Positions 16,668 to 25,623 of a stretch of DNA of 64,000 nt are shown piece by piece. The position numbers and the translations under genes are program-made. A model generated the notes under the pieces. It did not search any database, was not told the DNA's origin, and saw only the letters and a program-made list of their open reading frames with translations. Source of the stretch: Oligoflexus sp. (GTDB lineage Bacteria > Bdellovibrionota_B > Oligoflexia > Oligoflexales > Oligoflexaceae); assembly GCA_014378195.1 (NCBI GenBank), contig JACMOC010000078.1, positions 1-64,000 of the forward strand, written 5' to 3'. The first letter of the stretch is position 1. Every line of letters begins with the position of its first letter.

Positions 16668-17186
16668 ATGCGCAAGACGATCGCCCTCTTTTGGGTTTCT
16701 GTTTTAGGCTTAACTTCTGCTTCCAGTGGGTTCGCGGCTGGAGCAACGCAGACCGCGCCTGTCCCTTCTACGACCAAAGCTGAGGGCCAAGTCCCGGTAA
16801 AAGCACCTGGAAGTGAGACCGCTGGGCCTAAAGCTGAGCGTGTGTCGGGCCTTTATAAACTCGCGCATATTGAGAAAAAGCCGGATAATGAGTACGTGCT
16901 TCATTTTGAAGCGCAAGCAAAAGATGGCGTTCACGATCAGCTCGTATTAAACTCCGATGGTTTGAACGTAAAGGTTGAAGAGGGTCAGGTTATCAAGCTC
17001 TCAGCTGAAGTCTTGACAGGCTCTGCCAAAGAACACGAGATCACTCAGGTTCTACTCTTTCTACCATCCCAGGATTACGGTTTGACACCGGTCTGGGTTC
17101 TGTCCAAATCTCACGAGACGCATGAAATTCGAGGCGCTCGCTGGCTCGAAATGCATGCACCGCAAGCTGACTACCAAGTTATGTAA
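16668..17186 (+). CDS. secreted protein of unknown function
   Basis: This 172-residue product has a Sec signal peptide (RKTIALFWVSVLGLTSAS, cleavage near GFAA-GA) and a Pro/Ala/Thr-rich linker to about residue 55. A compact beta-rich domain of about 110 residues follows (SGLYKLAHIEKK to the end). I recognise no family. The ATG at 16668 is preferred over 16656 because TGAGG at 16657-16661 serves it. It follows hutH by 14 nt and precedes the rhomboid gene by 21 nt, so it is probably in the same transcript. Confidence 0.65.
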   Translation: MRKTIALFWVSVLGLTSASSGFAAGATQTAPVPSTTKAEGQVPVKAPGSETAGPKAERVSGLYKLAHIEKKPDNEYVLHFEAQAKDGVHDQLVLNSDGLNVKVEEGQVIKLSAEVLTGSAKEHEITQVLLFLPSQDYGLTPVWVLSKSHETHEIRGARWLEMHAPQADYQVM

Positions 17187-17207
17187 TCTGATTGAAGGGG
17201 GCCGGCT

Positions 17208-18269
17208 GTGTATCATCGTCCCGTGGAAACTGCTCCAGAGCCGCCTCCCGCTATACTTCCCCCCGTAGTCCAGCCGCGTGGTCTGGATTTTCTTCTGAAG
17301 ACCTGGTCCGGTCGCATCATTCTTCTCAATACACTAGTGTTCCTCTTTGAGCTCTACCTGAGCCCTAAGGTTGATATCAATTCGATCCCGGTTTCTGTCC
17401 TTATTCGCATGGGGGCAAAGGAGTCTGTGCTGCTTGCACAGGGGCAATGGTGGCGTTTTATTCTGCCGATGTTTCTCCACGGGAATCTTCTCCATATCCT
17501 CTTTAATAACTGGGCACTTTATGCAGTGGCCTATCAGATCGAGGCTCTCCTCGGTGCTCGAAAATTTCTCATTCTCTACTTTTTGGCTGGTTTAGGCGGC
17601 AACATTTTGAGCTCTGTTTGGAGTCTCAATTTGAGTGTTGGTGCGTCTGGATCACTCTTCGGACTGCTAGGGTGTGCCTGGTTTTTTGAGCGTACAATCC
17701 AACGTCGAGTCAAACAGATGACCGGATATAAGCCTAAGGCTGGGCCTTATACGGTAATGGTGGTTGCGAATATTTTATTTGGATTTATTATACCGCAGAT
17801 CGATAATGCTGCGCATATCGGTGGTTTAATCACAGGTGTGTGCGGTGCTTACATAATTCTGCGAGCGACGCCAAACCGCATTGTCTCACAGGAGCCAAAA
17901 CGGGCGTACGTAGCTCTGGGCCTTTCGATCGTATTGTTTCTTATACTCGCTGGGATCGGAAGTACGCCATACTATGTAAAATGGCGATTGAATCGAGCTG
18001 TTGAAAAAGCCGAGCAGATCGAAGAGCGGTATTTTTATTTAGATCGTCTTTTAAAGCTGGATGCTTCGGATTCTTCCATCCTTTGGCATCACTTTCGGGT
18101 CGCGCTATCGCTTAAAGATTTTACAAGTGCGTATCGAGATTTTAAGCTGCTCTCTGGAGAAACTGATTTTGGTCAGAAAATCTCCACCTTGGAAGCTGAA
18201 CTTACGACTTCGGAAGACTCCCTTGCTTCTCAGTGGTTGCAGGAGAGAATGAACGAAGCGCTGAAATAA
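17208..18269 (+). CDS. rhomboid-family intramembrane serine protease
   Basis: This 353-residue membrane protein has the six-helix rhomboid core: the L1-loop region, FLHGNLLHILFNNWAL (GlpG HxxxHxxxN-like), the catalytic serine motif GASGS with Ser at about 147, and AAHIGGLITG with the catalytic His at about 203. A proline-rich N-terminus precedes it, and a soluble C-terminal extension of about 110 residues follows. That extension is helical and may be TPR-like. The GTG start at 17208 is supported by GAAGGGGG. Its substrate is unknown. Confidence 0.9.
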   Translation: MYHRPVETAPEPPPAILPPVVQPRGLDFLLKTWSGRIILLNTLVFLFELYLSPKVDINSIPVSVLIRMGAKESVLLAQGQWWRFILPMFLHGNLLHILFNNWALYAVAYQIEALLGARKFLILYFLAGLGGNILSSVWSLNLSVGASGSLFGLLGCAWFFERTIQRRVKQMTGYKPKAGPYTVMVVANILFGFIIPQIDNAAHIGGLITGVCGAYIILRATPNRIVSQEPKRAYVALGLSIVLFLILAGIGSTPYYVKWRLNRAVEKAEQIEERYFYLDRLLKLDASDSSILWHHFRVALSLKDFTSAYRDFKLLSGETDFGQKISTLEAELTTSEDSLASQWLQERMNEALK

Positions 18270-18435
18270 ACTAAGGTGACTGACTGACCGTGAGATGAGT
18301 GATGCTTTGCCGTGAGCCAAAGATCTCTGTAACGAATCAAGCGGGTTGGCAGTTTTCATTAAATTCTATTCTCTACGTATCCGATCTTCAATCATCACAC
18401 TTTCTGTGACTGCACTCGGACTACCGGAGAATACT

Positions 18436-19743
18436 ATGACTGTAGCGGGAAAAATGCCTATGACAAGCAAGCCAGCAGAACTGAACTACGACGGCCACAA
18501 AATTGAATTCCAGGTCACTGAGGGCAGTGAAGGCGAGCGCGGTATTGACATTAATAAGCTGCGCGATGCAACCGGCTTAGTCACTATCGATAACGGCTTC
18601 ATGAACACCGCAGCAACATCGTCAGCTGTTACCTTCCTCGATGGCGAAAAGGGCATTCTTCGTTACCGCGGTTATCCTATTGAAGAGCTTGCGGAAAAGT
18701 CGACTTTTATCGAAGTTTCCTACCTACTCCTATACGGCGAGCTCCCAACGGCGACGCGTTTGAAATGGTTTGAAGGTCAACTGGCGAAGCATTCGGACAC
18801 CAAAGAAGGCATCAAAACCATCATCAAAGCCTTCCCGAAAGAAGCTCACCCCATGGGTATCGCTTCGGCTGCTGTTGTTGCCCTCTCGGGTTTCTATCCC
18901 GAATATTCGGAAGGTCATTTGACCGAAGCCCAAAAAGACGAAGTGTTTCCTCTTTTGATGGCTCAACTCAAAAACATCGCGGCCTATCAGTACCGTGCAA
19001 GCCAAGGCAAAGATCTGGTTGATGCGCAGCCGAAAAAATTCGATTACGTCACCGATTTTCTTTTCCAGATGACTGGCAAAGATGTTGACCCTGAAGTGTC
19101 GAAGGCCTTGAACATCCTCCTTATTCTCCATGCGGATCATGAACAAAATTGTTCGACTTCAAGCGTGCGTTTGGTCGGTTCGTCTCAAGCTAACGTCTTT
19201 GCTTCCATATCAGCCGGTGTTGATGCCCTCTGGGGACCTTTGCACGGTGGTGCAAACCAAGCTGTTATCGAGATGCTCCAAGAGATCCAAGCAGACGGTG
19301 GTGACTACAAAAAGTTCATTCTGAAAGCGAAAAACAAAGACGACAACTTCCGTCTCATGGGCTTTGGGCATCGCGTTTACAAAAACTTCGATCCACGCGC
19401 TAAAATTATCAAAAAAGCATGTGATACGATCCTTGAGAAATTGAAGATCAAGGATCCACTTCTTGCGATCGCTAAAGGTCTGGAAGAAGAAGCTCTTAAA
19501 GACCAGTATTTTGTCGAACGCAAACTTTATCCAAACGTCGACTTCTATTCGGGGATTATCTACAAAGCTTTGAATATCCCAACGAACATGTTCACCGTGA
19601 TGTTTGCTCTCGGTCGTCTCCCAGGCTGGGAAGCTCAATGGAAAGAAATGGTCGAAACACCAAGCATAAAAATTGGTCGTCCGCGCCAGATTTATGTGGG
19701 TTCTACGGAACGCCACTACCAAGCAATTACTGAGCGTAAATAA
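18436..19743 (+). CDS. gltA: citrate synthase
   Basis: GltA condenses acetyl-CoA with oxaloacetate at entry to the TCA cycle. The 435-residue type I (hexameric-type) enzyme has LHADHEQNCSTSSVRLVGS, GPLHGGANQAV (catalytic His), MGFGHRVYKNFDPRA (second His) and NVDFYSGI (catalytic Asp). The ATG at 18436 follows CGGAGA at 18425-18430 and gives the expected N-terminus. Upstream in-frame residues from 18346 have no ribosome site. A terminator follows. Confidence 0.96.
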   Translation: MTVAGKMPMTSKPAELNYDGHKIEFQVTEGSEGERGIDINKLRDATGLVTIDNGFMNTAATSSAVTFLDGEKGILRYRGYPIEELAEKSTFIEVSYLLLYGELPTATRLKWFEGQLAKHSDTKEGIKTIIKAFPKEAHPMGIASAAVVALSGFYPEYSEGHLTEAQKDEVFPLLMAQLKNIAAYQYRASQGKDLVDAQPKKFDYVTDFLFQMTGKDVDPEVSKALNILLILHADHEQNCSTSSVRLVGSSQANVFASISAGVDALWGPLHGGANQAVIEMLQEIQADGGDYKKFILKAKNKDDNFRLMGFGHRVYKNFDPRAKIIKKACDTILEKLKIKDPLLAIAKGLEEEALKDQYFVERKLYPNVDFYSGIIYKALNIPTNMFTVMFALGRLPGWEAQWKEMVETPSIKIGRPRQIYVGSTERHYQAITERK

Positions 19744-19768
19744 GTTGTAGTTTTAGGTCATAGGAATA

Positions 19769-19797
19769 GGCTGGGTCCGATAAGATCCGGCCATTTT
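19769..19797 (+). terminator. terminator after gltA
   Basis: GGCTGGGTC (19769-19777) pairs fully with GATCCGGCC (19784-19792), including G-U pairs, around a 6-nt loop. ATTTTCGTTT follows. Confidence 0.75.
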
Positions 19798-19814
19798 CGT
19801 TTGCACCGAAGGCC

Positions 19815-20459
19815 TCAGAGGTCTCGGATGATGCGGAACTTATGGTCCCAGTTCGCTTTATAAGCTTTTTGCAAAATGGGCAAGACGTGGCCCCGAACGT
19901 CTGTGAGGCGTTGACTTTTGGGTAGGAGGCGATGCCAACACTTCGCTGCGTAGTGCGAAGCCTCTTGATAAACGGGATCTTGAGAAATCAGCACCCCCTC
20001 TTCAAAGATGAGGCGATGCAGATTCTGGAAGCACGAGGTCTGGCGTTGCTCCGACATCAGGAGACCGGCGATCAAAAGCTTATCTATCTCGCCTTGCCAT
20101 TCGAGCTCCAGCTGACTGATACCGCGGCCTTCTTCCGAACGTTGCAGAAGGAGGTGAAAATGCGAAAGCTCCTCAATCAAGACACAGTAGGCGTCGAGGT
20201 TATGAGAGCTCAGCTGTATCTTGGGATCATAGGCGTCAAGGGTATCAAGGAGTTCAGGATCGATGAAAATTCCAATATCGAGAGTGTCTGAGGTTTGGGT
20301 GAAAAATACGGCAGCACGGGGAGCCCTTGCCTCCCCGGTTCGCTCGAACTGCTCCGATTTCATAAGAAAAGGGACCGCGCTCGTGACGAGAGGAAAGCGA
20401 TAGAGAGTCGCAAGTTGTTCCTCGACGGCTTGAATGAGCTTGCCTGCGGCAGCGCTCAT
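19815..20459 (-). CDS. conserved-looking protein of unknown function (second of a coupled pair)
   Basis: This 214-residue cytoplasmic protein has no signal peptide or transmembrane segment. It contains an acidic/His-rich helix IEELSHFHLLL at about residues 95-105 and a second His/Trp-rich part near the C-terminus (KCWHRLLPKS). The EELSH arrangement could bind metal but does not match a peptidase motif I can name. Its ATG overlaps the stop of the upstream gene in ATGA form, so the two are translationally coupled. The function is unknown. Confidence 0.65.
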   Translation of the reverse strand: MSAAAGKLIQAVEEQLATLYRFPLVTSAVPFLMKSEQFERTGEARAPRAAVFFTQTSDTLDIGIFIDPELLDTLDAYDPKIQLSSHNLDAYCVLIEELSHFHLLLQRSEEGRGISQLELEWQGEIDKLLIAGLLMSEQRQTSCFQNLHRLIFEEGVLISQDPVYQEASHYAAKCWHRLLPKSQRLTDVRGHVLPILQKAYKANWDHKFRIIRDL

Positions 20460-21058
20460 GAGGAAAGCTTGCTGGAAAAGAGTACCGGACTAACCCCTTT
20501 TTCTTCCAATACCTTCCGTAGCTTAACCGATTGTGTATTCTGCCATTTGATGTAGGTATCAAGCAGGTCATCGTTTCGGGATGCAATGAGCGTCTCGGCA
20601 ATCTCAGTGATGATCGCAACAAGGTTACGGAATTCATGACTTAAGGTCGTATAGATCTTGGAAAAATGGCTGTCATTTTTATAAGAACGCATAAGCTGGG
20701 CGGTGTGACCGTAGGCTGTTGAGCCCATATCGATGTAATAGCTGACATCAACGGCTTTGCGTTTGAAACAATCCTGAAAGTATCCGGATACATAGAGGCT
20801 GGTATCGCCGAGTCGTTTCATGACTTTGATCTGGTTATCAGGCGGAGATTCCAGGGCTTTTTTGAGCATGAGAGCCAAAGGGGTATCAAGGACGTTTTCA
20901 CTGTCAATGGCGAGCTGGGATGGGTTGATGAACTCGCACAGGAGATTGACCACGTAAAACTCGATCTCGTGGCTGAGTTCAATTTGTAATGATTTTGAGG
21001 CATTACAGACTTGAGTCCGAAAGAAATCCTGGGGGCTTAGGAGTGTTAAGGTGCTCAT
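20456..21058 (-). CDS. unknown protein, first gene of a coupled pair
   Basis: This 200-residue protein is mostly helical, with an FYVVNLLCEF segment near residue 35 and a VSYYIDMGSTAYG segment near residue 105. It also has TLSHEFRNLVAIITEIAETL near residue 140. The SHEFRN run looks superficially like a histidine-kinase H-box (SHELRT) without a following ATPase domain. The ATG at 21058 is chosen over the longer frame from 21109 because GGAGAG lies just upstream. The 3' end overlaps the next gene by 4 nt (ATGA). I assign no function. Confidence 0.65.
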   Translation of the reverse strand: MSTLTLLSPQDFFRTQVCNASKSLQIELSHEIEFYVVNLLCEFINPSQLAIDSENVLDTPLALMLKKALESPPDNQIKVMKRLGDTSLYVSGYFQDCFKRKAVDVSYYIDMGSTAYGHTAQLMRSYKNDSHFSKIYTTLSHEFRNLVAIITEIAETLIASRNDDLLDTYIKWQNTQSVKLRKVLEEKGVSPVLFSSKLSS

Positions 21059-21257
21059 GGCAAACTCTCCAAGTACGTCATTATCGGTGATATGCTTATT
21101 ATACACCATCTAACTGGCTTATCGGCCAATACGCGAACTAGCTTAAGAGAGGTTTGACGAAGTGGAAAGATAAGGCTAAATTTTGCGGATCGTGCGACAT
21201 TTAGGGGCAGCAAATGGCCTGCGCAGCATCCCCGTTGTTCCATAGAAAGGGCGCCCC

Positions 21258-21629
21258 TTGGCAGAGGATAAAAGTCAAAATCCTAAAGAGAAGTCATGGG
21301 ATAAACTCGGTCTCGAAGAGATCGTGCACATTACGAACAAGGTAGGACTTGCGTATGTTGACGCCAAAAAAACGGCTGAACATATGGAGCTTATGAAATC
21401 GATTGTGCGCGCGCAGATTTCGCTCCGACTTGACGACGATAAGATGAGCGAAGCCAAACTCAAACGATTGGCGGAGACTGATCCTGAGTATCTGAGTTTT
21501 CTTGAAAAGCTCCTCGAAGCACGCCGCGAGTGTGACAAACTCAAAGTTCGTTATGATTCTTACAAAAATCTCTTTGACGCTCGTCGCAGTCTTCTTAGTT
21601 TCCAAAAAGAAGAGATGAAGCTCCTCTAA
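21258..21629 (+). CDS. small helical protein, unknown
   Basis: This 123-residue, highly charged, all-helical protein has a likely coiled-coil second half (about 60-120, rich in Leu, Glu, Lys and Arg). It starts at TTG 21258 with GAAAGG upstream. There is no signal peptide and no recognised domain. It converges with the TPR lipoprotein gene, with 5 nt between the stops. Confidence 0.6.
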   Translation: MAEDKSQNPKEKSWDKLGLEEIVHITNKVGLAYVDAKKTAEHMELMKSIVRAQISLRLDDDKMSEAKLKRLAETDPEYLSFLEKLLEARRECDKLKVRYDSYKNLFDARRSLLSFQKEEMKLL

Positions 21630-21634
21630 TTCGT

Positions 21635-22732
21635 TCAGAACTGCTCTTCCACATCCGGTTTGCCAGTCGAGCCGGTTGCATCGCTGCGTTTATTCGCATT
21701 CGATGCTTTTCGGGCTTCCATGAGTTGAGGGCGTATTTCGGCCAGTTCATGCTGATAACTGGGATCGTACGAGGCTTCCTTCGCAAACATCTTATAGTAC
21801 TCAAGGGACTTGAGAGGATTGGATTTTTGATAGGCCTTGCCGAGCAGGTAATAGGCTTCAAACAAATTCGGACGAATCTTGAGGGCGCGTTCCAGGTAAA
21901 CGACAGCCGTTTCGTTGTTCTTTTTATCTTTGTCTTCAATGAATTTTTTAGCGAGACCAATCAAAGCTCCGGGCAGGAGCGGCTGGTCTTGCAGGGCCTT
22001 GCGATAAGCTTGCTCGGCCGCATCTTTTTCGCCCATCGAGAGCAGGATATCGCCCTTCACACTGTTGAGGAACGGAATGCTGTCAGCATTGGCGAACGTC
22101 TCCGTGCGGTTGAGGAGCGCAAGGGCTTTGTCGTTCATGCTGATTTTATTGAGGATTCGGGCCGTTATGATAGCGACCTGAAAATCGTTCGGAGCCAATT
22201 GTTTCAGCTGTTTGGCTGTGTGAATTGCTTCTGAATAATAACGAATATTGTAATAAGCCCAGGCGAGTGCTTTGAGGGTGCCGGTGTTTTTCGGATCCGC
22301 TTCAAGAGCTCTCTGATAGTGGTAAATGGCATCGGCGTATCGCGACTGCATACGCATCGCTTCGCCGAGATAAAAGTTGAGTTCATAGTTGTTGGGATAA
22401 ATGGCAAACGCCTTGTCGAGGTATTGAGTGGCTTTTTTATAGGCTCCACTCTTTACGTAGAGTATGCCGAGCGTGCGGTTGGCAGCGCCGTCTTCAGGGT
22501 GTTTTTCGAGGTACTGGTTGAACGCCGTAATCGCTTCGCGATAAAGTCCGTCGCGCGCATACTGATTGGCTGTCTCAAGGAGATGAGCGCCGGATTCCTT
22601 TTCACTGGAATCACGCTCTTTGTCTCGCCGCATTTCAGAAGCCGTTGGCTGGGCCTTATTTGATTGCGTGCTTACGCACGAAGCCAAAAGTCCGCTTATT
22701 ACAAAAATGAAAGGCGAAGGAAATCGACCCAC
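21635..22732 (-). CDS. TPR-repeat lipoprotein
   Basis: This protein of about 365 residues has a lipoprotein signal ending LLASC. It is followed by a polar linker and at least six tetratricopeptide repeats from about residue 50 (for example GLYREAITAFNQYLEKHPED and DAIYHYQRALEADPKN). It is probably anchored in the envelope as a scaffold, as in PilF/PilW- or NfrA-type TPR lipoproteins, but no specific partner is evident. The GTG at 22732 is chosen over TTG at 22747 because AGGAG lies 7 nt before it. The C-terminal 30 residues are low complexity. Confidence 0.85.
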   Translation of the reverse strand: MGRFPSPFIFVISGLLASCVSTQSNKAQPTASEMRRDKERDSSEKESGAHLLETANQYARDGLYREAITAFNQYLEKHPEDGAANRTLGILYVKSGAYKKATQYLDKAFAIYPNNYELNFYLGEAMRMQSRYADAIYHYQRALEADPKNTGTLKALAWAYYNIRYYSEAIHTAKQLKQLAPNDFQVAIITARILNKISMNDKALALLNRTETFANADSIPFLNSVKGDILLSMGEKDAAEQAYRKALQDQPLLPGALIGLAKKFIEDKDKKNNETAVVYLERALKIRPNLFEAYYLLGKAYQKSNPLKSLEYYKMFAKEASYDPSYQHELAEIRPQLMEARKASNANKRSDATGSTGKPDVEEQF

Positions 22733-22823
22733 CCCGTGACTCCTCAAGCTGGCGTATGTTGTCTATTGTAGCTTGAAGTCGGTGAAAACACGAAGGTGGG
22801 CGTCATAGAAAAAGATTTGGCTA

Positions 22824-23156
22824 TTAGCGAATGAGGTAAAATTCTTCGAAGAGAGACCAGCACTTATCGTCTCTGGAGTAGAAGGATAGAATAATCTCTC
22901 GATTGTCCCAATCTTTGTAATTGGCAAAATTATAAGTGTAATAACGAAGTTTCATGGCTCCGGACTCGCCGCTTACGAGGCTGTCTGCTACCGGCATGAA
23001 TTCATCCAGGTAATAACATTCATTAGCAGAATTGCGAATATAGGGAACTTGCACGGGCGTTCGGCCCTCAAGTTTCACCACGGATTGGCAAGCGTTCGTG
23101 GCCAGGCCAAGGGCGAGGACAAGGAAAAGTTTTTGGTTGGCACTCGATAATCGCAT
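22824..23156 (-). CDS. small secreted protein or lipoprotein, unknown
   Basis: This product of about 110 residues has a signal sequence (LFLVLALGLATNAC) with a weak lipobox at Cys. A compact domain with several Tyr, Asp and Cys residues follows (SANECYYLDEF, RDDKCWSLFEEF). The ATG at 23156 is used; a TTG at 23174 is possible. I recognise no family. Confidence 0.55.
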   Translation of the reverse strand: MRLSSANQKLFLVLALGLATNACQSVVKLEGRTPVQVPYIRNSANECYYLDEFMPVADSLVSGESGAMKLRYYTYNFANYKDWDNREIILSFYSRDDKCWSLFEEFYLIR

Positions 23157-23229
23157 ACAATGATTCCCATACAACCTGATCTTCTATCGTCATATCCTGG
23201 AAATACTTGAATCCACTTGTGAGGCTTCG

Positions 23230-24417
23230 ATGCATCATAATTGCTTAAAAATTGCGAGTTTAGTAATCATTTCGGGCTGTGCGACCTTCGGGAAGCAAGA
23301 TGTGAAGTCGGAGTGGTCAGCTCTTTCGGACGCCTCCGATCTCGATTGCCGCGAGCTGCCTGTGCTGCCCGAAGACCTCAGAATCGACAAGGTTCGGGTT
23401 TTAGAAACGAGTGGCCCCAGTCTGCTGCTCGAGGCAACATCCCGCAAAGGCGTGAAAAATTACTATCATTTAGCGTTTCGTAAAATGGGGGATCTTTCGC
23501 CCCAAACGCTCGTAAAGCTGCCGGTCGGTCAAGACTCAACCTTTATGGGCGCAGGAATATCGGGAAAAAAAGCTGTTTTTGTGATTCATACCCTAGTGAA
23601 GGGCAAGCCCTACTTTCAGGTGCGTGATCTGACGAATAATGCTCTGCTCGCTCAAATCCCTACGAAGCTCAATGCCTTCGAGCTCGGCGGCTGGGAATTA
23701 ACCGGCGAAAAACTCTTTGCCTTGGTTCGGGAGGATAAGACGGATGAGGCGACAGACGATCAACCCTATCAGGAGATTGAGATTCCCATTCATAGCGATA
23801 AGGGAATGCAGACTGTCACGAGCCATGTCATCGGCAATCAGATCGCGACCTTCTCCGATCCTCAAAAAAAGCGCTGGATTTTCTCCCTTGATCGCGGCCT
23901 ATCGGCTAGCAAAAAGGATCCTCGATTTCGGGTGACGCCCTGGATGGCAGGAAAAAAAGAAACGGGGGTCGAGCTTGATGAGAAAGGGCCAATCGAAAGT
24001 TGGAATCTCGCGGAAAGTGGTCGCGGCCTGCAACTGGCCTATATCAAAGGCGATAGCCTGCTCTGGGAAAACACCTCCCTTGAGGTCGCGAGCCTAAGTT
24101 TCAATATGCCATTCCAAAAAGAAACGCAGGCCAGCGCTGCCCTATCACGGGTGCACGTAGCCCAGCCCCTTGTAGCCGGCAGCATGAGGGACACGCTCGT
24201 GTTTTTGCCCCAGTGGCTCGACCACGAAATCACTGTCGCAGGTTATCGCGTGAATGGTGCGGAATTAAAACCCTTGGGATATCTCGGTGTTTTTAAAGAA
24301 GGAACGGCTTTTGAAAAGGCATTTTACCATGAGCCGTCAGAGAGGTTCTATTTGATCTCCCGATTTAACAGCAATGCAGTCGCGCGATTCAGTCTTTGCG
24401 AAGTAGGAAAGGGCTAA
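23230..24417 (+). CDS. lipoprotein of unknown function
   Basis: This 395-residue protein has a lipoprotein signal with the lipobox IISGC near residue 16 (SLVIISGCATFG). The rest is beta-rich, with repeated hydrophobic-polar strands that may form a propeller-like fold, but no diagnostic repeat is clear. The ATG at 23230 follows GTGAGG. The regulator gene starts 3 nt after its stop, so the two are probably co-transcribed. Confidence 0.7.
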   Translation: MHHNCLKIASLVIISGCATFGKQDVKSEWSALSDASDLDCRELPVLPEDLRIDKVRVLETSGPSLLLEATSRKGVKNYYHLAFRKMGDLSPQTLVKLPVGQDSTFMGAGISGKKAVFVIHTLVKGKPYFQVRDLTNNALLAQIPTKLNAFELGGWELTGEKLFALVREDKTDEATDDQPYQEIEIPIHSDKGMQTVTSHVIGNQIATFSDPQKKRWIFSLDRGLSASKKDPRFRVTPWMAGKKETGVELDEKGPIESWNLAESGRGLQLAYIKGDSLLWENTSLEVASLSFNMPFQKETQASAALSRVHVAQPLVAGSMRDTLVFLPQWLDHEITVAGYRVNGAELKPLGYLGVFKEGTAFEKAFYHEPSERFYLISRFNSNAVARFSLCEVGKG

Positions 24418-24419
24418 AG

Positions 24420-25082
24420 ATGGGCGTCGTCTGGGTAATTGAAAAGCCGGGTCGATCCGAGCTCTCCTTGACATCTTTGCTGCAGGGCGACGTTGCAGTT
24501 CGGGCTTTTGCGTCGATCAAGAATTTTTTAAAGCTAGGTCGAATGAGTGCAGTCAAGCCGCAGGCTATCGTGATCCATGGTGATGATTTTCCTGATGATC
24601 TTGAGAACCTCGAGAAATTGATTGATATCCATTGGCCATTGGCAAAAATTGTCGTCCTCGGCACGAAACCCATTCACGCTTCTTCCTATGCCTTCTGGAT
24701 CGAGAAGGAGGGCTTTTCGCAGCTCCCCTTCACTCTTCAGCGGTTGCTCAATATGGAAAACAGAGAAGAGTCGCGGTTTATCGTGCTCGGAAATCTCTGC
24801 CTGGATTTTGAGGGGAATCGTTTGCGTACGCTTCCCGAAGGTGATTGGCAGCACCTGACCCATAAACAGGCGCAGATCATGCGGCATCTTATTCGGTTTC
24901 AAAATCGATTTTTAAGTCATGAAGATCTGTGCAATGAGATTTGGAAGGATGTGAAAGTTTCGCCCAAAAGCGTGTCCTCTCACATCTCGAGACTTCGGCA
25001 GAATCTTTCGTCGTCGCATTTTACGATAGAAAGCATTTACGGCGGTGGGTATCGGCTCGTGAATCAAGATTCAGAGACCTGA
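24420..25082 (+). CDS. winged-helix regulator with a degenerate receiver-like domain
   Basis: This 220-residue protein ends in an OmpR/PhoB-type winged helix (LTHKQAQIMRHLIRFQNRFL, VSSHISRLRQNL and the wing YGGGYRLV). The first 110 residues have receiver-like alternation (AIVIHGDDFPDD, IVVLGTK) but lack the phosphoacceptor Asp and the conserved Lys. Phosphorylation by a histidine kinase is therefore unlikely. The ATG at 24420 follows AGGAAAGGG. Its 3' end overlaps the convergent HesB-like gene by 19 nt. Confidence 0.75.
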   Translation: MGVVWVIEKPGRSELSLTSLLQGDVAVRAFASIKNFLKLGRMSAVKPQAIVIHGDDFPDDLENLEKLIDIHWPLAKIVVLGTKPIHASSYAFWIEKEGFSQLPFTLQRLLNMENREESRFIVLGNLCLDFEGNRLRTLPEGDWQHLTHKQAQIMRHLIRFQNRFLSHEDLCNEIWKDVKVSPKSVSSHISRLRQNLSSSHFTIESIYGGGYRLVNQDSET

Positions 25083-25495
25083 GCCATCGCTTCAAGCCGT
25101 GTGCGCCACGTGCTTTTTTTGTAAAACTTTCCTCGAAAATTCTTTTCTTTTGGATTTTCGACCAGGAATCCCCGCCCTCTTTCATCATCAACCCAATCGA
25201 TAATCGAACCCTTGCAGAAAAGCAGGGTTCGGTCATCGATGATGCATTCTAAGGTTTCGACCGCAAAATGCAGATCATCCGGTTCAGCCTTATCAAAATT
25301 CACCCCATAGTAGAACCCATCACAGCCTTTCCCCTCTATATAGAGCCGCAAAGGTAAACCCTCATATTCGGGTGTTGTGGCTTTCAAGTGAAGGGCTTGC
25401 GCGAGGGCGCCTGGGGTCAAAAAGATATTGGGTCCGGTTTCGTCCGCTTCCGGTGTAGGGGGGGTTTCCGCTTTTGATATGTCTTTATTCGTCAT
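25064..25495 (-). CDS. HesB/IscA-like protein lacking the C-terminal cysteines
   Basis: Residues about 24-130 of this 143-residue protein follow the iron-sulfur biogenesis domain of HesB/IscA/ErpA: FLTPGALAQAL, LRLYIEGKGCDGFYYGVNFD with the first Cys at 58, and a closing NP segment. The conserved C-terminal CGCGSSF is replaced by a stretch without cysteine (NPKEKNFRGKFYKK). Two other cysteines (about 84 and 94) are not at canonical places. Ordinary Fe-S transfer is therefore doubtful. The tail overlaps the end of the winged-helix gene. Confidence 0.7.
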   Translation of the reverse strand: MTNKDISKAETPPTPEADETGPNIFLTPGALAQALHLKATTPEYEGLPLRLYIEGKGCDGFYYGVNFDKAEPDDLHFAVETLECIIDDRTLLFCKGSIIDWVDDERGRGFLVENPKEKNFRGKFYKKSTWRTRLEAMAQVSES

Positions 25496-25623
25496 AGAAG
25501 AGATCTCTTTGTATAAGGTTAAGGCAGTCTAATCGCCTCACCGACCTCTCGACGATAGTGTAAGCTCTCGATATGATCAAGCGCGAGTGAAACGGTCAGG
25601 ATTTCTTTTACAGAGGAGTTGGG

